This document shows, piece after piece, positions 1 to 7,690 of a stretch of 42,032 nt of DNA. Both the position numbers and the translations under genes were made by a program. A model generated the notes under the pieces. The model made no database searches, was not told the DNA's origin, and worked only from the letters and a program-made list of their open reading frames with translations. This DNA comes from Thermoplasmata archaeon (GTDB lineage Archaea > Thermoplasmatota > Thermoplasmata > Lutacidiplasmatales > UBA184), in the NCBI GenBank assembly GCA_022749995.1, contig JAKIWO010000002.1, forward strand, positions 1 through 42,032. The letters run 5' to 3'. Every line of letters begins with the position of its first letter. Positions within the stretch are counted from its first letter, which is position 1.

Positions 1-95
1 AGAAGATGCCGTGTTCAGAGCTCCGAGCAAGAGTGGTGCACCCTTCCTAATGCGGTGCGCCTTTTTACACTTCACCCTCGGCCCGAACGCTGCGG

Positions 96-863
96 TCAGT
101 CGGCCTCTCTCCAATCGTACCAGTGGAGGGCGAGCGCCGTGCCTACGACGGTGGACAGGGCGAGTAGCCCCAGGTCCACGAGCGGGTTCGACGGTACGGC
201 CCCGGGCAGTCCGAGCACCTGCTGGACGAGGAACGCCGCATAGGTGGGAGGCAGGAACCGGGCCGCGTCCTGCCAGAGCGGGGGGAGCTTGGTGATCGGG
301 TAGTACAGCGGCGAGAGCATGCCGATCACCGTGAAGGTGAGGTTGCCCACGGGCCAGACTTCCCGCTGGCTCTTGAGCCGGCTCGACAGCGAGATGCCGA
401 TAGCGCTGAACAGCACCCAGAGCATCCCGATCGCTGCGACGAGCGCCGCCCAGCCGAGCAGCGGAACGTGCACGAGCGTCGCGAGGAGCACGCCGAGCAC
501 GAGGAGCGCCGGCATCGCCGGGATCAGGTTGGAGAACGCCACACCGATCAGGTAGCGGACCCGCCCCATCGGGGAGGCGACGAAGATCTCCTGCAGACGC
601 ATCTCGATCCGCCAGGTGGCGGAGTCGCCCAGAACCCAACTACCGATGTTCTGGGTGGTGAACAGCATCGCCCCCACGACCTCGAGCGGGAAGTACTCGG
701 GGGGCGAGATGAGCCGCAGGAAGTACAGAAACATGAACGGCAGCAGGATCGGCGCGATGGCCGAGGCCGGGTTCCGGCTGATCCACCTCCAGCCGATGAA
801 GGCAAACGCCGGGAGCACCCGTCCGGACGTCGGAGGTGTGGACGTCGGTGCGTCGGCGCTCAC
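96..863 (-). CDS. ABC-2 type transporter permease
   Basis: Integral membrane subunit of an ABC-2 exporter, 255 aa, GTG start. About six hydrophobic segments are visible (roughly residues 35-52, 62-80, 105-130, 133-157, 172-190, 228-247). A late motif, LSPLYYPITKLPPLW followed by LPPTY, is typical of NodJ/DrrB-like ABC-2 permeases, where a re-entrant Y-P element precedes the last helices. It lies 22 nt downstream of the PPOX-fold gene and on the same strand as an ABC ATPase and a second permease (1460-2206), so the two permeases probably form a heterodimer served by the single ATPase at 2206-3135. The substrate cannot be inferred; drug, lipid or polysaccharide export are all compatible. The family call is firm; pairing with the ATPase is inferred from synteny. 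Confidence 0.85.
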   Translation of the reverse strand: MSADAPTSTPPTSGRVLPAFAFIGWRWISRNPASAIAPILLPFMFLYFLRLISPPEYFPLEVVGAMLFTTQNIGSWVLGDSATWRIEMRLQEIFVASPMGRVRYLIGVAFSNLIPAMPALLVLGVLLATLVHVPLLGWAALVAAIGMLWVLFSAIGISLSSRLKSQREVWPVGNLTFTVIGMLSPLYYPITKLPPLWQDAARFLPPTYAAFLVQQVLGLPGAVPSNPLVDLGLLALSTVVGTALALHWYDWREAD

Positions 864-885
864 GGGCCTCCCGCGGCGGTGAGGG

Positions 886-1374
886 TCAGTCGCTCTGCCG
901 GCGGGTCGTCGGCCGGCCCCGCTTGAGGTCGGTGTAGTACTGGAGCCACACTTCGACCGTCTCTTCCTCGGAGCGGCCCAGGTCGTACCCCGGGGAGATG
1001 AGCGGTGCCGCCCGCTCCACCGTGATGAGGAGGTAGGCGTGGGCCCGGTGCGCGAGGTCGATCACCTCCGGTTCGAGGAGCCTGCGGGCCCGCTCGAGCG
1101 CTGCGGGGTCGGCGATCGCATGGGCGTGGCCGCTGAACCGGTACCCCTTGCGGAGGAACGGGTCGACCACGTTCACCTCGACCGCAGGGTTCCGCACCAG
1201 GTTGGCGGTGCTCTGGGGCGAGCGGAGGTCGGCGTACATCAGGTGGTCGTCGTCCCAGACCACGAGCGTACCCCGGGGGGAGAGGTTGGGCCGTCTGTCC
1301 GGACCGACCGTGGCCACGTAGGCGAGCCGCTGCTCCCGAATGATGGCCTGCATGGCGGGAGTGAGAATGCCCAC
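886..1374 (-). CDS. Pyridoxamine 5'-phosphate oxidase-fold (PPOX) flavin/F420-binding protein
   Basis: A 162-aa split-barrel protein of the PPOX/FMN-binding superfamily. The N-terminal pattern (helix, then RLAYVATVGPDRRPNLSPRG) is the usual first strand and turn of this fold; DPFLRKGYRFSGHA matches the later barrel strand. Members bind FMN or F420 and reduce small substrates, but the substrate here is unknown. GTG at 1374 is taken as the start; an internal ATG at 1353 is possible but would remove the first helix. It sits between the two ABC-2 permease genes on the same strand, with 85 nt to the upstream gene and 22 nt to the downstream one, so co-transcription with the downstream permease is likely. 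Confidence 0.8.
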   Translation of the reverse strand: MGILTPAMQAIIREQRLAYVATVGPDRRPNLSPRGTLVVWDDDHLMYADLRSPQSTANLVRNPAVEVNVVDPFLRKGYRFSGHAHAIADPAALERARRLLEPEVIDLAHRAHAYLLITVERAAPLISPGYDLGRSEEETVEVWLQYYTDLKRGRPTTRRQSD

Positions 1375-1459
1375 GAGTCCTCCGTGGGACAGCTCCAGTC
1401 CTCGGGGATAGATGAGAGCGGGCCGGAGACTCGAGGTTGCCTAGCCGCGGGCGCTGCAT

Positions 1460-2206
1460 CTAGCTCTCCCGGGCGGTGCGACGGGCCCAGTAGAGGGCGA
1501 AGGCGAACAGTCCAATGGCCTCGACCGAGAGAGCCGTCCCGGCGAAGAGTAGCTCGGCCGGTGCGAGATGGACCAGCCCGCCCTGGGCGGCCTCCACCAG
1601 GATGACGGCCGCACTCGAGGGGATCGCGAGCGCGATCGGGTGCCAGTACCCGGGCAGGAACCCGATCGGGTAGAAGACCGGCGGGAGGACCCCGAACACG
1701 TTGGTGAGCAGGCTCGAGTACGGCCAGATCGCCCGCATGTCGCGGAACAATGTCGAGATGACGTAGCCCAGCGAGCTCGTGAACAGCCAGACCGCCGCGA
1801 TGACGCCGGCGAGCACCGCCGCCGAGAGCAAGCTCAAGGGAACGATGACCTCGACCAGCACGAGCAGGATCACGACGGGCGGGAGGTAGGCGAGCAGGAC
1901 GCCGATCGATAGGCCGAGAAAGTACCCCTCCGCCGTGAGCGAGGACGCGTGGTAGAGCTCGTTCAGCTTGTGGTCGATCCGGATGAAGGCGGCCTCGTTC
2001 TGGATCCGGGGGCCGAGCTGGAAAACCGAGTACACCACCGCGCCGATGAGCGCGTAGGAAAGGAGCGAGGGCGCCAAGATGACCACGAAAATGAGCAGCA
2101 CCACTTGGACGATCATCGACGTGGCGATGGCGATGCCCTCGTGGAGCTGCACCCGCAGCTCCGTGAGTGCGAACGCCCGGGTGCCGCCACCGAACCGGAG
2201 CGCCAT
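1460..2206 (-). CDS. ABC-2 type transporter permease
   Basis: Second ABC-2 membrane subunit, about 248 aa. It has an amphipathic N-terminal stretch and then about six membrane segments; the motif LPPVFYPIGFLPGYW near residues 175-190 is the counterpart of the LSPLYYP motif in the neighbouring permease. The ATG at 2206 overlaps the stop codon of the upstream ATPase gene (TGATG); a GTG one codon earlier (2209) is an alternative. This tight overlap implies translational coupling with the ATPase. The two permeases differ clearly in sequence, so this looks like an asymmetric transporter rather than a recent tandem duplication. Substrate unknown. Confidence 0.87.
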   Translation of the reverse strand: MALRFGGGTRAFALTELRVQLHEGIAIATSMIVQVVLLIFVVILAPSLLSYALIGAVVYSVFQLGPRIQNEAAFIRIDHKLNELYHASSLTAEGYFLGLSIGVLLAYLPPVVILLVLVEVIVPLSLLSAAVLAGVIAAVWLFTSSLGYVISTLFRDMRAIWPYSSLLTNVFGVLPPVFYPIGFLPGYWHPIALAIPSSAAVILVEAAQGGLVHLAPAELLFAGTALSVEAIGLFAFALYWARRTARES

Positions 2207-3135
2207 CACCCCTCCGAGTCGATCGACCGACCGACCACCCGCAGGAACGCTTCCTCGAGGGTCACCGGTCCGACCGTGGTCGGCAGCTTGGCCCGCAGGG
2301 TGAGGCCGAGCAGCTCCTGCACCTGCTCGGGGCTCGTGATCACGTGCACCGCCTCGCCGTCGGGGACGACCGTGCCGAACGACTCGAGTTCCGGCCCGAG
2401 GCGAGCGCCGCCGACGATCGAGACTCGCAGCGTCCCGCCCGCTCGACGCTTGAGCTCCTCACCCGACCCCTCGACGAGCACGCGTCCCCGCTCGATGATG
2501 GACAGCCGCTGCGCGAGGTTCTCGGCCTCGTCGAGGTAATGGGTGGTGAGTAAGATCGTCGAGCCACGCTGGGTGAGCCGGCGCAGCGACGCCCACACCT
2601 CCCGTCGGGCGAACGGATCCATCCCGATCGTCGGCTCATCGAGGAACATGATCGGTGCCTCGGTGGCGATCACGGTAGCCACCATGGTGCGTTGGCGCTG
2701 GCCGCCCGAGAGGGTGATCGAGAGCCGGTCGGCCACCTCGAGGAGCCCCATCTGCTCGAGCGCGCTCTCCGACTGCGCGCGGGCGCTCTCACGCGCGAAG
2801 CCCCGCGCGCGCAGGTAACTGTAGACCTGCTCTCGGGGCGTGAGATGGAAGAACGGTTTGCCCTCCTGCGGCACCACGGCGAGCAGCGGGCGGACCGAGT
2901 CCGGGTCGGCGATCGCGTCGTGGCCGAAGACGTGGACCGACCCGGAGCTGGGCACGAGGAGTGTGGAAGCGATCCGCAGGAACGTCGTCTTCCCGGCGCC
3001 GTTGCGGCCCAGGAGCGCCACCCGCTCGCCCTTGGCGATCCGAAGGGAGACCCCGCGCAGCGCGTCGATGGGCGGTGACCCGCGGGTGGTGTACTGCTTG
3101 CGGAGTTCGACGGCGACGAGCGCCTCCTCGCTCAT
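2206..3135 (-). CDS. ABC transporter ATP-binding protein (ABC-2 exporter family)
   Basis: Nucleotide-binding subunit, 309 aa. Walker A GRNGAGKT (residues 43-50), Q-loop VVPQEG (about 88-92), signature LSGGQ (142-146), Walker B IMFLDEP (162-168) and the H-loop in TTHYLDEAE are all intact, so it should be catalytically competent. After residue 230 there is a C-terminal domain of about 75 residues like that of DrrA/NatA-type ATPases, with the late motif TLEEAFLRVVG. It is the first gene of the ABC-2 cluster and overlaps the downstream permease. A TATA-like element on the minus strand (3161-3166) is about 28 nt before the ATG, so the transcript is probably leaderless. Confidence 0.93.
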   Translation of the reverse strand: MSEEALVAVELRKQYTTRGSPPIDALRGVSLRIAKGERVALLGRNGAGKTTFLRIASTLLVPSSGSVHVFGHDAIADPDSVRPLLAVVPQEGKPFFHLTPREQVYSYLRARGFARESARAQSESALEQMGLLEVADRLSITLSGGQRQRTMVATVIATEAPIMFLDEPTIGMDPFARREVWASLRRLTQRGSTILLTTHYLDEAENLAQRLSIIERGRVLVEGSGEELKRRAGGTLRVSIVGGARLGPELESFGTVVPDGEAVHVITSPEQVQELLGLTLRAKLPTTVGPVTLEEAFLRVVGRSIDSEG

Positions 3136-3158
3136 AGAGCGAGGCGGACCCAGCGCCG

Positions 3159-3168
3159 TGTATAAAGC
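3159..3168 (-). promoter_or_regulatory. TATA box of the ABC-2 exporter operon
   Basis: The minus strand reads CTTTATAC here, close to the archaeal box A consensus, centred about 28 nt upstream of the ATPase start at 3135. That distance puts transcription start at or next to the ATG. It stands out against very GC-rich surroundings. Confidence 0.6.
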
Positions 3169-3237
3169 GAATATCGCCGACGGGGGATTACCAGCGTGCG
3201 AAACGGCCCGTGGGGGCCCTGGGGCCTGACGGGCTGC

Positions 3238-3633
3238 CTAACCGCAGCCGCAGCCGCCGCCCTTCTCAGAGGAGCTGCCGCAGGAACCGCAGCCTTCGGC
3301 GGCACCGCCGGCGTCCGGTTCGGGCAGCGTCGGGTTGGTGACCTTGAAGCCGGATTCCTCGAGCGATTCGACGTAGTCGATGACGGCGCCGTCGCAGAAC
3401 TTGACGCTGCCGGGATCGATCAGCACGGAGAATCCGTCGACCTTCAGCACCTCGTCGTCCGCTCGGGGCTTGGCGAACGACATCCCGAAGCTCACCGCGC
3501 CGCCTCCGCCCCCGCAGCAGCCGCCCCCGCCCGGCTGGGCGTAGAGGCGGACCGCGAGCTCCGTCTTCTGGCCCCGAAGTAGCTGCTGCACCTGGGCGAC
3601 GGCGGTCGGTCGGACTTCGACGTGGAGCGACAT
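3238..3633 (-). CDS. HesB/IscA-like A-type iron-sulfur carrier with Cys/Gly-rich insert and tail
   Basis: 131-aa protein when started at the ATG at 3633 (SLHVEVRPTA); an in-frame upstream ATG would add 14 unlikely residues and overlap the promoter. The core matches the HesB/IscA fold: helix with QQLLRGQK, then VDGFSVLIDPGSVKFCDG, GAVIDYVES and SGFKVTNP. In classic carriers one Cys lies in a Gly-rich turn and a CxC lies near the C-terminus. Here the turn is expanded to GGGGCCGGGGGAVSFG, and the tail carries GCGSCG, then a gap, then GCGCG. These Cys would bind a cluster or metal in transfer to apoproteins. The gene appears monocistronic with its own TATA-like box (3665-3672). The fold call is firm; client proteins and the role of the extra Cys are unknown. 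Confidence 0.78.
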   Translation of the reverse strand: MSLHVEVRPTAVAQVQQLLRGQKTELAVRLYAQPGGGGCCGGGGGAVSFGMSFAKPRADDEVLKVDGFSVLIDPGSVKFCDGAVIDYVESLEESGFKVTNPTLPEPDAGGAAEGCGSCGSSSEKGGGCGCG

Positions 3634-3664
3634 GGTGGGTCTCGAGCAGAGAAGCCCGGAACCG

Positions 3665-3672
3665 AATTTAAG
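3665..3672 (-). promoter_or_regulatory. TATA-like element for the HesB/IscA-like gene
   Basis: AT-rich octamer (minus strand CTTAAATT) centred about 34 nt before the ATG at 3633, predicting a leader of only several nucleotides. It argues against the longer in-frame start at 3675, which would lie upstream of the box. Confidence 0.5.
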
Positions 3673-3693
3673 CATGTCGGAGTGGCGGAATCC

Positions 3694-5457
3694 CTAGTGG
3701 AGCCCCCGGGGCCGCTCCGGGATGTCCGAACCGCCCGGCTCGCTTCGGGTCCGGTCCAGGGTTTCGTCGCTCTCGAGCCCCCGGTCGCCGAGGAGCAGCT
3801 CCCCAGCGTCCCGGGTTTCACGACGCCGGCACGCGCGGGCGAAGAAGGCGCCGACGCGGGGTGGGAGCCCGAGGAATCCCGCGATCTGTTTCACGTCGGT
3901 CTGCGAGAGCTCGCCGGAGAGCGCGAGCGCTAGGAAGTACACCGTGAACCCGAGCACGAGCGCGAGCCCCAGGGTGTACCAATGGGTCGGATTGATGACC
4001 GTGTTGAGGCGGGAGATGACCAGGAAGCTCGCGGCCGCGCTCGCCACGATGGCGAGGATCGGTCGGGGCTGGATCCGGACCGCCAGGATGCGCTCGAGGA
4101 AGTAGGTGTTGAGGATCAGCGCCCCCACCGAGCTGATCAGCACGGCCCAGGCCGCTCCGGCAAGGCCCCAGTTGCCCAGGACGGCGTACGGGGGCAGGAC
4201 GAGGAACAGCACGCCGAACAGCAGCACCACTTGCAGTGCCTGGAGGTACAGCTCGAGCCGCTGCCGGCCGACCGAGTTGAGGGCGGTGAGAATGATCTGG
4301 GCGAGGGCCGCTGGGACGGAGGAGACCGCCAGGATGGCGAGCGTGGTGCTCGGGCTGGAGCCCAGCGGGGCCGAGGCGGAGGACGCCGCCCCGCAGCTGG
4401 GGGGGCTGACGTAGTTCCCTCCGAACAGGAGGTCGAGCAGATTCGACCGGTAGACGACGAGTGCGATGGCCGCCGGTATGACGAGCATCGCGGTGTAGCG
4501 GAGCGCGATCCACGTGCGGCGCCGCAGCTGCTCGTACTCCCGCCGGATGTGGAGGTTGGTCAGGTGCGGGAACAGCGGCACCGAGACCGCGTTCGGCATC
4601 CCCATGAGCAGGATCCGGAAGCCGTTCGCGGCGAGGAAGATCGTCACCGCCTCGTCGGAGACCCCGTTGACGAAGAACGGCAGCGTGTTGGACGCGAGGT
4701 ACTGGAGGAAGAGCCCCCCCATTAGCGGGCCGGCGTAGACGAAAAGTCGCTTCGCCTCCTTCGCGCTCGGGCTGCCCTTCGTGTAGCGAAGGACCGAAGG
4801 CAAGGAGTAGGCCGCGGAGGCGACTCCGCCCAGCACGTACGCGGCCACGATGCCCCAGATGGCGACCGGGGCGCTGTGAGCGAGGAAGGAGACCGCGATG
4901 AGCCCCGCGGTCTGGACGACCGATTGGACCAGGAGCGGATACTGGCCCCGGATCGAGTAGCCGCGGGCTACCCAGAGCTGCCCGTACACTACCCCCGGCG
5001 ACCACAGGAGCGGCACGAGGAGGAACAGCCCGAAGATCGTGTACTCTTGCGCCTGCGAGATTCCGCCGCAGACGCTGCCGTGGATGAACGGGAGGAACGG
5101 CGCGAGAAGGAAGGCGGCCGCGCTCGCGATCCCGATGAGGCCGAGCCGCAGCGCGAGATAGGTCGACGTGAGCGCTGTGGGGTCCCGGCCGCGGGCGACA
5201 TAGTAGACGTAGGCCGATCCGACCCGAAGGTCCCCGAGGCCGCTCAGCGTCGAGGCGACGAGGAGGTAGAGCTGGGCGACGCTGAGGATGGTGAGCCCCT
5301 GGGCCCCCATCCCGCCGATCTGGTGGGAGGTGTAGAAGCTCGCCGCGTAGCCGATCGCTTGGATGGCGATGGTGATCAGGAAGACGCCGCTCGAGCTCAG
5401 CCCGACGGAGCTCGGTGGCCCCGTGGACGCCAACGGGGCGGGCTCCGACTCTCTCAC
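3694..5457 (-). CDS. Polysaccharide biosynthesis flippase (Wzx/MATE-like)
   Basis: Multi-pass membrane protein of about 587 aa from GTG 5457. At least twelve hydrophobic segments are spread along it, starting with GVFLITIAIQAIGYAASFYT, as in lipid-linked oligosaccharide flippases (Wzx/RfbX) of the MOP superfamily. The C-terminal 75 residues are polar and Arg/Glu-rich and probably cytosolic. The open frame continues upstream to an ATG at 5604, but that extension is Arg/Pro/Ser-rich, overlaps the hemerythrin gene and precedes the AT-rich GATTAATC element at about 5490, so the GTG is preferred. No glycosyltransferase is adjacent, so the substrate (surface glycan or N-glycan precursor) is unknown. 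Confidence 0.82.
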   Translation of the reverse strand: MRESEPAPLASTGPPSSVGLSSSGVFLITIAIQAIGYAASFYTSHQIGGMGAQGLTILSVAQLYLLVASTLSGLGDLRVGSAYVYYVARGRDPTALTSTYLALRLGLIGIASAAAFLLAPFLPFIHGSVCGGISQAQEYTIFGLFLLVPLLWSPGVVYGQLWVARGYSIRGQYPLLVQSVVQTAGLIAVSFLAHSAPVAIWGIVAAYVLGGVASAAYSLPSVLRYTKGSPSAKEAKRLFVYAGPLMGGLFLQYLASNTLPFFVNGVSDEAVTIFLAANGFRILLMGMPNAVSVPLFPHLTNLHIRREYEQLRRRTWIALRYTAMLVIPAAIALVVYRSNLLDLLFGGNYVSPPSCGAASSASAPLGSSPSTTLAILAVSSVPAALAQIILTALNSVGRQRLELYLQALQVVLLFGVLFLVLPPYAVLGNWGLAGAAWAVLISSVGALILNTYFLERILAVRIQPRPILAIVASAAASFLVISRLNTVINPTHWYTLGLALVLGFTVYFLALALSGELSQTDVKQIAGFLGLPPRVGAFFARACRRRETRDAGELLLGDRGLESDETLDRTRSEPGGSDIPERPRGLH

Positions 5458-5488
5458 GGCGGGTATCCGAATCCGGACACGGCCCCTG

Positions 5489-5499
5489 TCGATTAATCT
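5489..5499 (-). promoter_or_regulatory. TATA-like element for the flippase gene
   Basis: Minus strand GATTAATC in GC-rich surroundings, about 37 nt before GTG 5457. It predicts initiation near 5468 and a short leader, and supports the GTG as the translation start. Confidence 0.45.
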
Positions 5500-5533
5500 T
5501 GGCCAGCCGCGGCGGTGGAACCGCGACGGCCAG

Positions 5534-6205
5534 CTAGTCGGAGGCCGGGTGGAGCTGGGCGACCCAGGCGATGAGCGCTCCTTCGGCGTCCGCTCGGGCG
5601 GCATCGCGCCCCCGGATGTCGCGGGCTAGGCGTATCCGGGCCGCCCCCGTCAGCCACGCATCCAAGTGCGCATAGAGCGACTCCTCGTCGAACAGATGGT
5701 GCCGCTCGATCCGCTCGGCCTCTTCCCGGAACAGCGCCGGGAGCGCGCGCACGTCGGCGGCGCGTCCGCTTCCCAGCTGCCCCAGTAGTGCGGCGGCGGT
5801 CGCCGCGAACTTCAGAGCTCGGGGGTGCTCCTGAGAGCACCGCTCGGCGACGGCGGCCGCCTCGGGGGGACCTACCGCACGCAGGGCGGTGAGCACCTTG
5901 TCTTCGTCCGCCTGATGGACCTCGATCAGAAACTTTCGATGGACTTCCAGAGCCCGCCGCAGCCGAGGGCCACGGGCCCCCCCGGAGTCATCCCACAGGG
6001 TGGCTGCCTCCCGCATTCGCTCGGCCATCATCTGCAACAGCGTGTGCTGGCGTCGGAGCTCCGATTCGAGCCCGGGCACTTCTCGGGGCAAGGGAGAGCG
6101 AGAGCTTCCTTGCGGGATCGCGGCCCGACGCGCCGGAGCCCGGGAACTGGCACCCCTGCGACTCCGGGAACTGGCCGCGCGACGCTCGGCCGAACTGGGA
6201 GACAT
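5534..6205 (-). CDS. Hemerythrin-like HHE-domain protein
   Basis: 223 aa from ATG 6205. The C-terminal 150 residues are helical with a spaced set of metal-ligand candidates: RRQHTLLQMM, VHRKFLIEVHQADEDKV, SQEHPRALKF and ERIERHHLFDEESLYAHLDAW. This is the H...H...E...H...H...E pattern of the hemerythrin/HHE cation-binding family, which forms a four-helix bundle holding a di-iron site; roles include O2 or NO sensing and iron handling. The first 40 or so residues are Ser/Arg-rich and probably disordered. The frame stays open upstream to 6337, but that would run into the tRNA-Trp gene. A TATA-like TTGAATAG at about 6236-6243 fits the ATG. No obvious functional partner is nearby. Confidence 0.72.
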   Translation of the reverse strand: MSPSSAERRAASSRSRRGASSRAPARRAAIPQGSSRSPLPREVPGLESELRRQHTLLQMMAERMREAATLWDDSGGARGPRLRRALEVHRKFLIEVHQADEDKVLTALRAVGPPEAAAVAERCSQEHPRALKFAATAAALLGQLGSGRAADVRALPALFREEAERIERHHLFDEESLYAHLDAWLTGAARIRLARDIRGRDAARADAEGALIAWVAQLHPASD

Positions 6206-6328
6206 TGCCGAACCGGAAGGCCGGATACGGACGGGTCTATTCAAGGAGGCACGCCAGCGGGAGGGAAGTCGGCGTTCGTCGGGCGGATGCTTCCCCGCGT
6301 CGAACCGGCGCTCGGCCGGTGGGGGGGG

Positions 6329-6488
6329 TGGGAGCACAGGGATTTGAACCCTGATATGCGGGTCTCTCCGCCGCTCCAGTCACTCGTCATTGGGTCCCTT
6401 GCAGGACCCTCCGCAGACCCATCGTTCCAGAGTGGCAAGCGCCACCCTGACTGGAGCCCGCTGGTCTGCCAAGTTAGCCTATGCTCCC
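6329..6488 (-). tRNA. tRNA-Trp (CCA) with an 87-nt intron
   Basis: Acceptor stem GGGAGCA (6488-6482) pairs with TGCTCCC, followed by discriminator A at 6329; CCA is not encoded. The T arm is CAGGG-TTCAAAT-CCCTG. The anticodon stem is GCGGG/CCCGC with loop CTCCAG|A, giving anticodon CCA. Exon 1 is 6488-6451 and exon 2 is 6363-6329; the intron interrupts the canonical 37/38 position. In the precursor CTCC pairs with GGAG to give the 4-bp helix of a bulge-helix-bulge motif, with 3-nt bulges AGT and AGA cut after the second base. One oddity is a C-A mismatch in the D stem (positions 12-23), and the variable loop is only 4 nt. A Trp identity with an intron at 37/38 is the common archaeal arrangement. 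Confidence 0.9.
6364..6450 (-). ncRNA. tRNA-Trp intron, possible degenerate C/D box guide RNA
   Basis: In many euryarchaea the tRNA-Trp intron doubles as a C/D guide RNA for 2'-O-methylation at positions 34 and 39. Here I see box C-like ACGATGG, box C'-like ATGACGA, and two CGGA tetramers in box D/D' positions that keep the GA needed for a kink-turn. GGGTCT upstream of the first CGGA can pair with AGACCC, and the fifth-nucleotide rule then points to position 39. TGACTGGAGC upstream of the second pairs perfectly over 10 bp with the anticodon loop and flanks. Two strong hairpins (a 9-bp stem with GCTT loop, and GGGTCC/GGACCC) flank the boxes. The boxes are degenerate, so this is a hypothesis. 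Confidence 0.45.
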
Positions 6489-6572
6489 TCCGAGGGAGAA
6501 TCACGCGACCCGCGAGATAGCCTTTCGCCCCTCAGCCTGCGAGTGCGCCGCCATGGTCGCGCGGCCCGACAA

Positions 6573-6588
6573 TGCTTAAGTTAAAGTG
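6573..6588 (+). promoter_or_regulatory. AT-rich promoter element upstream of btuF
   Basis: TGCTTAAGTTAAAGTG-like block centred 22-28 nt before the ATG at 6606, in an otherwise GC-rich 117-nt gap between tRNA-Trp and btuF. It predicts a leaderless or nearly leaderless btuF message. I see no cobalamin riboswitch fold in this gap. Confidence 0.5.
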
Positions 6589-6605
6589 AATTTGTCCAGA
6601 TAACA

Positions 6606-7652
6606 ATGAGCTTGAATCCCCCCTCTCCGGCCGCCCCTCCCGCCCGAGGCCCCGTGCCGCTCGCGCTGGTGCTGGTGCTCCTGCTCATCGTCGGCGGGGC
6701 CGGGATCGCGGCGACGGCTGCCTACTTCGAGCTCAAACCGGCCCCGGTCCCGCCGGGATCGATCTCGCTCACGGACGACGAGGGTCGGACCGTGGCCGCT
6801 CCATCGAACCCGCACCGTGTGGTGGTGCTCGCTCCCAGCATCTTGGACACGATGGTCCGCCTCGGGCTGCGCGACCGGGTGGTAGGTGTGGATTGCGGTC
6901 CGACGGGGCTCGGGACCGACTACAACGGCAGCCAGATCGCGAACTGGTCGCTGACGAGCTCAATCTGCGTCGGCACGTACCCTTCGCTCAACATCCCCCA
7001 GCTGCTCAACGCCAGCCCCCAGCTCGTCCTTGCCTCGACGATCGTGAGCCTGAGCGATGTCGAGGAACTCTCCTCGACGTATCACCTGCCCGTGCTCGTG
7101 CTGCAACCGGCGACGCTCGGCGGGATCACGGTCGACGTCAACCTGCTTGCCGAGATCTTCCCCGTCTCGAGCGCCGCGGACGCCCTGGTCGGTCAGCTCC
7201 AGAAGGTGCTCGGCAACGCGCAGGTCATCCAGGCCAATCTCACCAACAGCGGAGCCTCGTTGCCCACGGTCCTCGTCACCTACTACGCCGTTCCCGCAAG
7301 CAGTCCGGACCCGGGATACTGGAGCTACGGACCGGGAACGTTCGGCGAGTCGCTGATCGAGTTCGTGGGGGCCTCGAGCATCTCGGCGAGCTCGCAGTTG
7401 CCGTATCCCGTGCTCTCGGGTCCCCAGGTGCTGCTCGCCAACCCCTCCGTGATCATCTACGGCACGGGGTTCGGGGTGGACCTGTCGGAGTACCAGCAAG
7501 GCCCCGACTGGTCGAGCCTCGGGGCCGTCACGGGTGGGCACGCCTGGGGAGTCGACGGCAACCTGCTCACCGAGCCCGACCCGACGATGATCCTCGACGG
7601 CATCCCGATCCTCTTCGGGCTGATCCATCCGGGACTCTACCCTCCCGCGTAG
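6606..7652 (+). CDS. btuF: ABC transporter substrate-binding protein, probable cobalamin-binding BtuF
   Basis: Extracytoplasmic solute-binding protein, 348 aa. Residues 16-40 form an N-terminal membrane anchor with no lipobox Cys. The mature part starts with ISLTDDEGRTVAAPSNPHRVVVLAPSI cut short by an L-R-G-L loop, the usual entry to the two-lobed BtuF/FhuD/FecB class-III fold. The region around VVGVDC, the PQLVLASTI strand and the C-terminal TEPDPTMILDGI helix match the family. It delivers ligand to the FecCD-type permease encoded next. Vitamin B12 is favoured over ferric siderophore or heme because the ATPase at 8755 has the C-terminal domain seen in haloarchaeal BtuD. The btuF-btuC-btuD order and strand are consistent with one operon. 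Substrate assignment is inferred. Confidence 0.75.
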   Translation: MSLNPPSPAAPPARGPVPLALVLVLLLIVGGAGIAATAAYFELKPAPVPPGSISLTDDEGRTVAAPSNPHRVVVLAPSILDTMVRLGLRDRVVGVDCGPTGLGTDYNGSQIANWSLTSSICVGTYPSLNIPQLLNASPQLVLASTIVSLSDVEELSSTYHLPVLVLQPATLGGITVDVNLLAEIFPVSSAADALVGQLQKVLGNAQVIQANLTNSGASLPTVLVTYYAVPASSPDPGYWSYGPGTFGESLIEFVGASSISASSQLPYPVLSGPQVLLANPSVIIYGTGFGVDLSEYQQGPDWSSLGAVTGGHAWGVDGNLLTEPDPTMILDGIPILFGLIHPGLYPPA

Positions 7653-7690
7653 GGTCGAGTGCGCTCGGGGGTCCCCGTGGGGAGGCACCG

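Noticed and set aside
1-95. Possible gene or RNA at the left edge
   Set aside because: No start-bounded coding frame or tRNA-like fold can be supported in 95 nt; the plus-strand frames there are antisense to the permease.
5458-5604. N-terminal extension of the flippase up to an ATG at 5604
   Set aside because: Overlaps the hemerythrin gene, has Arg/Pro/Ser-rich composition and lies upstream of the TATA-like element.
6206-6337. N-terminal extension of the hemerythrin-like protein to 6337
   Set aside because: It would run into the 3' end of tRNA-Trp and is Pro/Arg-rich without family similarity.
6489-6605. Cobalamin riboswitch upstream of btuF
   Set aside because: No B12-box-like conserved segment or suitable multi-stem fold is seen, and the leader appears absent.
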